Shown here: positions 5,546-8,156 of the stretch, piece after piece | How positions within the stretch are numbered: the stretch's first letter is position 1 | Layout: each line of letters starts with the position of its first letter | Assembly (NCBI GenBank): GCA_003022685.1 | Contig: PXSV01000166.1 | Span: 1-8,156, forward strand | DNA from: Halobacteriales archaeon SW_9_67_24 | GTDB lineage: Archaea > Halobacteriota > Halobacteria > Halobacteriales > Halococcaceae | Reading direction: 5' to 3' | DNA length: 8,156 nucleotides | The notes under the pieces: model-generated | Database searches by the model: none | What the model was told of the DNA's origin: nothing | The model's input: the letters and a program-made list of their open reading frames with translations, nothing else | Position numbers and translations under genes: made by a program

Positions 5546-5820
5546 CGGCGTCGATCGCGTCGGGAGCGGTTGCAGTCACTAGGCGGTGCTGGCCTGGCGT
5601 CTTGCCGAACGGAGTGAGGCAAGGCTCAGGAGGGCTTTGCCCTCCTGGTGGTGAAGGGCGAGCGACCGAAGGGAGCGAGGGCTTCGGCGGTGCTGTGCGG
5701 CTGCGGAGAACGCCAGCGATAGTACCGCGAACGAGTAGCGAGGGAGGCTCCGCGTCCCTCGGACCGTGCGAACGGGCGCTTCGCGTCCGTGAGCAGACGC
5801 CGAAGGCGCGAGTGAGCGGG

Positions 5821-5841
5821 TGTTTTTAGTCCAGGTTTTTC
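5821..5841 (+). terminator. Plus-strand T-rich terminator signal
   Basis: Two T5 runs (5823-5827 and 5836-5840) follow the GC-rich hairpins in an otherwise T-poor region. Archaeal transcription ends at T-runs, so these would stop transcripts from the small gene upstream. Confidence 0.5.
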
Positions 5842-5842
5842 G

Positions 5843-5889
5843 ACGGGGTTCGAGGCGAGCGAAGCGAGCCGAGGACCCCGTGTAAAAAA
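5843..5889 (-). terminator. Aconitase terminator: T6 run followed by a palindrome
   Basis: On the minus strand a T6 run (5884-5889) begins 9 bases past the aconitase stop codon. It is followed by inverted repeat ACGGGGT/ACCCCGT (5843-5849 and 5875-5881) enclosing a second GCGAGC-type palindrome. The T-run is the likely termination signal. Together with the plus-strand T-runs it forms a bidirectional terminator. Confidence 0.6.
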
Positions 5890-5897
5890 GTGGGTGC

Positions 5898-7871
5898 TTA
5901 GTCGTCCGCGGGAGCCGCGCCCGAGCCCTCGTTCTGCTGGGCCCTCGTGTGCGGGAGCTTGCCGCCAGCAGCGAGGATGTCGCGCTCGCGGGCGGAGGCC
6001 TCCAGAACGCCGGTGGCCTCCCAGTCGTCGTTCACGCGGATCGTGAACTCGTCCTGACCGGAGCGCACGGCCTCCTCGACGTCGTCGACGATCTCGATGT
6101 CGTCGCCCTGCTCGATGTCGGCGTAGGTGTCCTCGTCGACCGTCAGGGGCAGGAGTCCGAAGTTGAACAGGTTCGCCTTGTGGATGCGGGCGAAGCTCTG
6201 TGCGAGGACGCCCTCGACGCCGAGATACATCGGACAGAGCGCGGCGTGCTCGCGCGAGGAACCCTGGCCGTAGTTCTCGCCAGCGACGAGGAACCCGCCG
6301 TCGGCATCGAGCGCGCGCTGGGCGAAGTCCTCGTCGACCCGCGAGAGGGTGAACTCGCTCAGCTTGGGAATGTTCGACCGGTACATCAGGATGTCCTGGG
6401 TCGCCGGAATGATGTGATCGGTCGTGATGTTGTCGTCCATCTTGAGCAGCGCCGATCCTTCGAGGTGGGCGTCGAGCGGGTCCTTCAGCGGGACGTCGCT
6501 GATGTTCGGCCCCTTCACGAGCCCGTCGTCGACCGCCTCGTCGGGCGCGATGAGGTCGGCGGTCGAGCCGTCGTAGGTGTCGGCCATCTCGAAGCCGGGG
6601 TCCTCGAGGTCGCCGAGCTCGTCGGCGAGGTCGCGCGGATCGACGATCTCGCCCGCGAGCGCCGACGCGGTGGCGACCTCCGGCGAGCAGAGGTACACCG
6701 AATCGTCCTCGATGCCCGACCGGCCCTCGAAGTTGCGGTTGAACGTGCGGAGGCTCACCGAGTCGGAGGCGGGCACGTGACCGATGCCGATGCAGGCTCC
6801 ACAGGTCGCCTCCGAGAAGTTGACGCCGGCGGCCATCATCTCGGCGGTCCAGCCCTCGCGGGCGAGGAGTTCGGAGGCCTGCTTCGAGCCTGGCGCGACG
6901 ATCATCTCGGTGCGCTTGTCGATCTCGCGGCCTTCGAGCATCTTCGCACCGGGGAGGATGTCCTCGTAAGCCCCGTTGGTACACGAGCCGATGATGACCT
7001 GGTCGACGTCGGTGCCGGCGACCTCACTGACGGGCACGACGTTGTCGGGCATCGACGGCGTGGCGATGAAGGGTTCGATCTCGCTCAGGTCGACATCGAT
7101 CTGGTCGTCGTACTCGGCGTCCTCGTCCGGCCCGATCTCGACGTGCTCGTCGCCCCGGCCGAGCCGGTCGAGGAATTCTTGAGTACGATCGTCGGTCGGG
7201 AAGATCGAGGTCGTCGCGCCGAGTTCGGTCCCCATGTTGGTGATGGTGGTCCGCTCGGGCACCGAGAGGTTGTCGACGCCCGGGCCGGTGTATTCGAGTA
7301 CCTTGCCGACGCCACCCTTGACCGAGAGTTCGCCGAGCAGGTGGAGGATCACGTCCTTCGCAGTGGCCCAGTCGGGAAGTTCGCCCTCCAGTCGGACGTT
7401 CACGACCTCGGGCATCTCGATGTAGTACTGGCCGCCGCCCATCGCGACGGCGACGTCCAACCCCCCGGAGCCGATGGCGAGCTCGCCCATTCCTCCGGGA
7501 GTGGGGGTGTGGCTGTCCGAACCGAGCATCGTCTTGCCCGGCGCGGCGAACCGTTCTTTATGAACTTGGTGGCAGATGCCATTGCCAGGTCGTGAGAAGT
7601 GCGCGCCGAACGTGCCGGCCGCCGAGCGAAGGAAGCGGTGGTCGTCGCTGTTTTTGAAGTCGAACTGGTAGGTCTGGTGGTCACAGTACTGGGCCGCGAG
7701 TTCGGTCTGGACCTCGTCCAGCCCGAGGGCCTCGAACTGGAGCCAGACCAGTGTCCCGGTCGTGTCCTGGGTGAGCACCTGGTCGATGTCGATTCCGATT
7801 TCCTCGCCGGTTTCGAGTTCGCCTTCGACGAGGTGGTCGTCGAGGATCTTCTCGGTTAGCGTTTGTCCCAT
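5898..7871 (-). CDS. acn: Aconitate hydratase (Aquifex-type aconitase)
   Basis: This 657-residue enzyme interconverts citrate and isocitrate through cis-aconitate in the TCA cycle. Visible motifs are QDTTGTLVW (35-43), the substrate-domain signature GSDSHTPTPGG (117-127), LAIGSGGLDVAVAMGGG (131-147) and cluster ligands C297 (GSCTNG) with C357 and C360 (CGAC) for the [4Fe-4S] centre. The swivel-domain active-site loop is GENYGQGSSREHAA (531-544). Length and domain order match the shorter Aquifex-type aconitase rather than the ~890-residue AcnA form. Related LeuC/homoaconitase proteins split the swivel domain onto a separate subunit; here it is fused. The ATG at 7871 (MGQTLTEKIL) is chosen from homology and a TATA box about 31 bases upstream; an in-frame ATG at 7976 would lie upstream of that promoter. 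The last 15 residues (Gly/Ala/Asp/Glu-rich) look like a disordered tail. A long open frame on the opposite strand is a GC shadow. Confidence 0.96.
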   Translation of the reverse strand: MGQTLTEKILDDHLVEGELETGEEIGIDIDQVLTQDTTGTLVWLQFEALGLDEVQTELAAQYCDHQTYQFDFKNSDDHRFLRSAAGTFGAHFSRPGNGICHQVHKERFAAPGKTMLGSDSHTPTPGGMGELAIGSGGLDVAVAMGGGQYYIEMPEVVNVRLEGELPDWATAKDVILHLLGELSVKGGVGKVLEYTGPGVDNLSVPERTTITNMGTELGATTSIFPTDDRTQEFLDRLGRGDEHVEIGPDEDAEYDDQIDVDLSEIEPFIATPSMPDNVVPVSEVAGTDVDQVIIGSCTNGAYEDILPGAKMLEGREIDKRTEMIVAPGSKQASELLAREGWTAEMMAAGVNFSEATCGACIGIGHVPASDSVSLRTFNRNFEGRSGIEDDSVYLCSPEVATASALAGEIVDPRDLADELGDLEDPGFEMADTYDGSTADLIAPDEAVDDGLVKGPNISDVPLKDPLDAHLEGSALLKMDDNITTDHIIPATQDILMYRSNIPKLSEFTLSRVDEDFAQRALDADGGFLVAGENYGQGSSREHAALCPMYLGVEGVLAQSFARIHKANLFNFGLLPLTVDEDTYADIEQGDDIEIVDDVEEAVRSGQDEFTIRVNDDWEATGVLEASARERDILAAGGKLPHTRAQQNEGSGAAPADD

Positions 7872-7898
7872 AGCGCCGAACACTTCGCCGTCCACGGG

Positions 7899-7904
7899 TA
7901 TAAA
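7899..7904 (-). promoter_or_regulatory. TATA box of the aconitase gene
   Basis: TTTATA on the minus strand, preceded by purine-rich CACGGGA that could be a TFB-recognition element, is centred about 31 bases before the aconitase ATG. Transcription would begin a few bases before the ATG, giving a very short leader or none. Confidence 0.65.
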
Positions 7905-8156
7905 TCCCGTGCGTCTCGCACGAAAGACCGGCATACACCCCAAATACTGCCGGACGGGATGGGCACGCGCTGACACTCGAAACTACTGACTGCCGAAGGC
8001 GGCGGCGCGCGGGAGTGCGCAAAGCGCACGACTCGCGCGAGGGATGACCGAGCGGAACGAGTGAGGCGAAGGAGTCGGTTGGGGAGGGTGTGGTTTGCGG
8101 TTCTCATTTGAATCGGGATTTGCAGCAGTGGCGTTGCACATCATGACCGATTTCGG
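7905..8156. other. Intergenic region upstream of aconitase; no supported gene
   Basis: I see no convincing coding sequence here. There is a GC-rich palindrome at 8006-8039: stem GTGCGC-AAA-GCGCAC within outer CGCGCG/CGCGCG arms. It is followed by GAGCGGAACGAGTGAGGCGAAGG-like words (8049-8071) resembling those in the spacers at 1600 and 5600-5880. An ATG at 8143 opens MTDF... to the right edge, but four codons cannot be assessed. Confidence 0.55.

Larger units (their letters stand above)
5546..5897. other. Non-coding convergent intergenic region made of successive hairpins
   Basis: No credible gene is present in these 352 bases. They contain at least four compact inverted repeats, each separated by 3-91 bases, before the terminator region: CTTGCC/GGCAAG (5601-5623); CAGGAGGGC-TTT-GCCCTCCTG (5627-5647), a perfect 9-bp stem; CGAGGGA/TCCCTCG (5739-5761); and ACGGGCGC-TTC-GCGTCCGT (5772-5790, one G-U). 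Between them are repeated GAGCGA/CGAAGG/CGAGTG-type words common in haloarchaeal spacers. It separates the convergent small gene and aconitase gene. An unannotated structured RNA is possible but not supported by anything further. Confidence 0.7.

Noticed and set aside
1588..5897. CRISPR array or integrase/attachment-site signature near the tRNAs
   Set aside because: No regularly spaced direct repeats were seen. No copy of a tRNA 3' end was found elsewhere in the window, and there is no integrase gene.
5949..7595. 548-codon open frame on the plus strand opposite aconitase
   Set aside because: It runs exactly antisense to a well-conserved aconitase. Its Asp/Glu/Val/Arg-rich translation shows no domain and is the complement of GC-rich codon use.
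7872..7976. 35-residue N-terminal extension of aconitase
   Set aside because: It covers the TATA box at 7899-7904 and is unlike known aconitase N-termini; MGQTLTEKIL is the normal start.
8143..8156. Possible gene start MTDF... at the right edge
   Set aside because: Only four codons are visible and there is no clear TATA box at leaderless spacing.

Overview
The window comes from a haloarchaeon (class Halobacteria). It is very GC-rich, and its proteins are strongly acidic (Asp/Glu-rich). It carries an elongator tRNA-Met with an archaeal bulge-helix-bulge intron, a PGF-CTERM surface protein, a SAMP-activating E1 enzyme and an Aquifex-type aconitase. Several genes have a TATA-like box about 26 bases before the ATG, the usual arrangement for leaderless haloarchaeal mRNAs. 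None of the genes looks viral or plasmid-borne. It reads as ordinary chromosome apart from an anomaly at the left end.

Layout. 1-1171 (minus): an open frame that begins as the CCA-adding enzyme (cca), lacks about 25 internal residues relative to the family, and after about residue 243 turns in frame into the middle of a copper-type P1B ATPase (CopA) that runs off the left edge. 1256-1328 and 1456-1587 (plus): tRNA-Asn(GTT) and intron-containing elongator tRNA-Met(CAT). 1655-1733: a 79-bp palindromic element with perfect 15-bp inverted ends. 1767-2636 (minus): a secreted DUF7282-like protein with a Thr/Glu-rich stalk and PGF-CTERM anchor. 2766-3581 (plus): UbaA/MoeB/ThiF-type E1 enzyme. 3603-4532 (minus): BtuF-like binding protein without a signal peptide. 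4606-5196 (plus): conserved haloarchaeal protein, probably DUF6663. 5252-5545 (plus): small acidic protein of unknown function. 5546-5897: non-coding stretch of successive hairpins ending in T-runs on both strands. 5898-7871 (minus): aconitase. 7872-8156: aconitase promoter and a GC-rich palindrome, with no supported gene.

Functionally this is mostly housekeeping: tRNA supply and maturation, sulfur transfer and ubiquitin-like conjugation (UbaA), the TCA cycle (aconitase), a surface protein and a possible corrinoid- or iron-chelate-binding protein. Genes alternate in orientation, so most are probably transcribed singly. The only possible co-transcribed pair is 4606-5196 and 5252-5545, and the second has its own strong TATA box.

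The points most worth following up are the in-frame cca-copA chimera (a real fusion or an assembly join), the internal deletion in cca, the tRNA-Met intron whose circular form would put a box D exactly five bases from the base that pairs with C34, and the 79-bp palindromic element.
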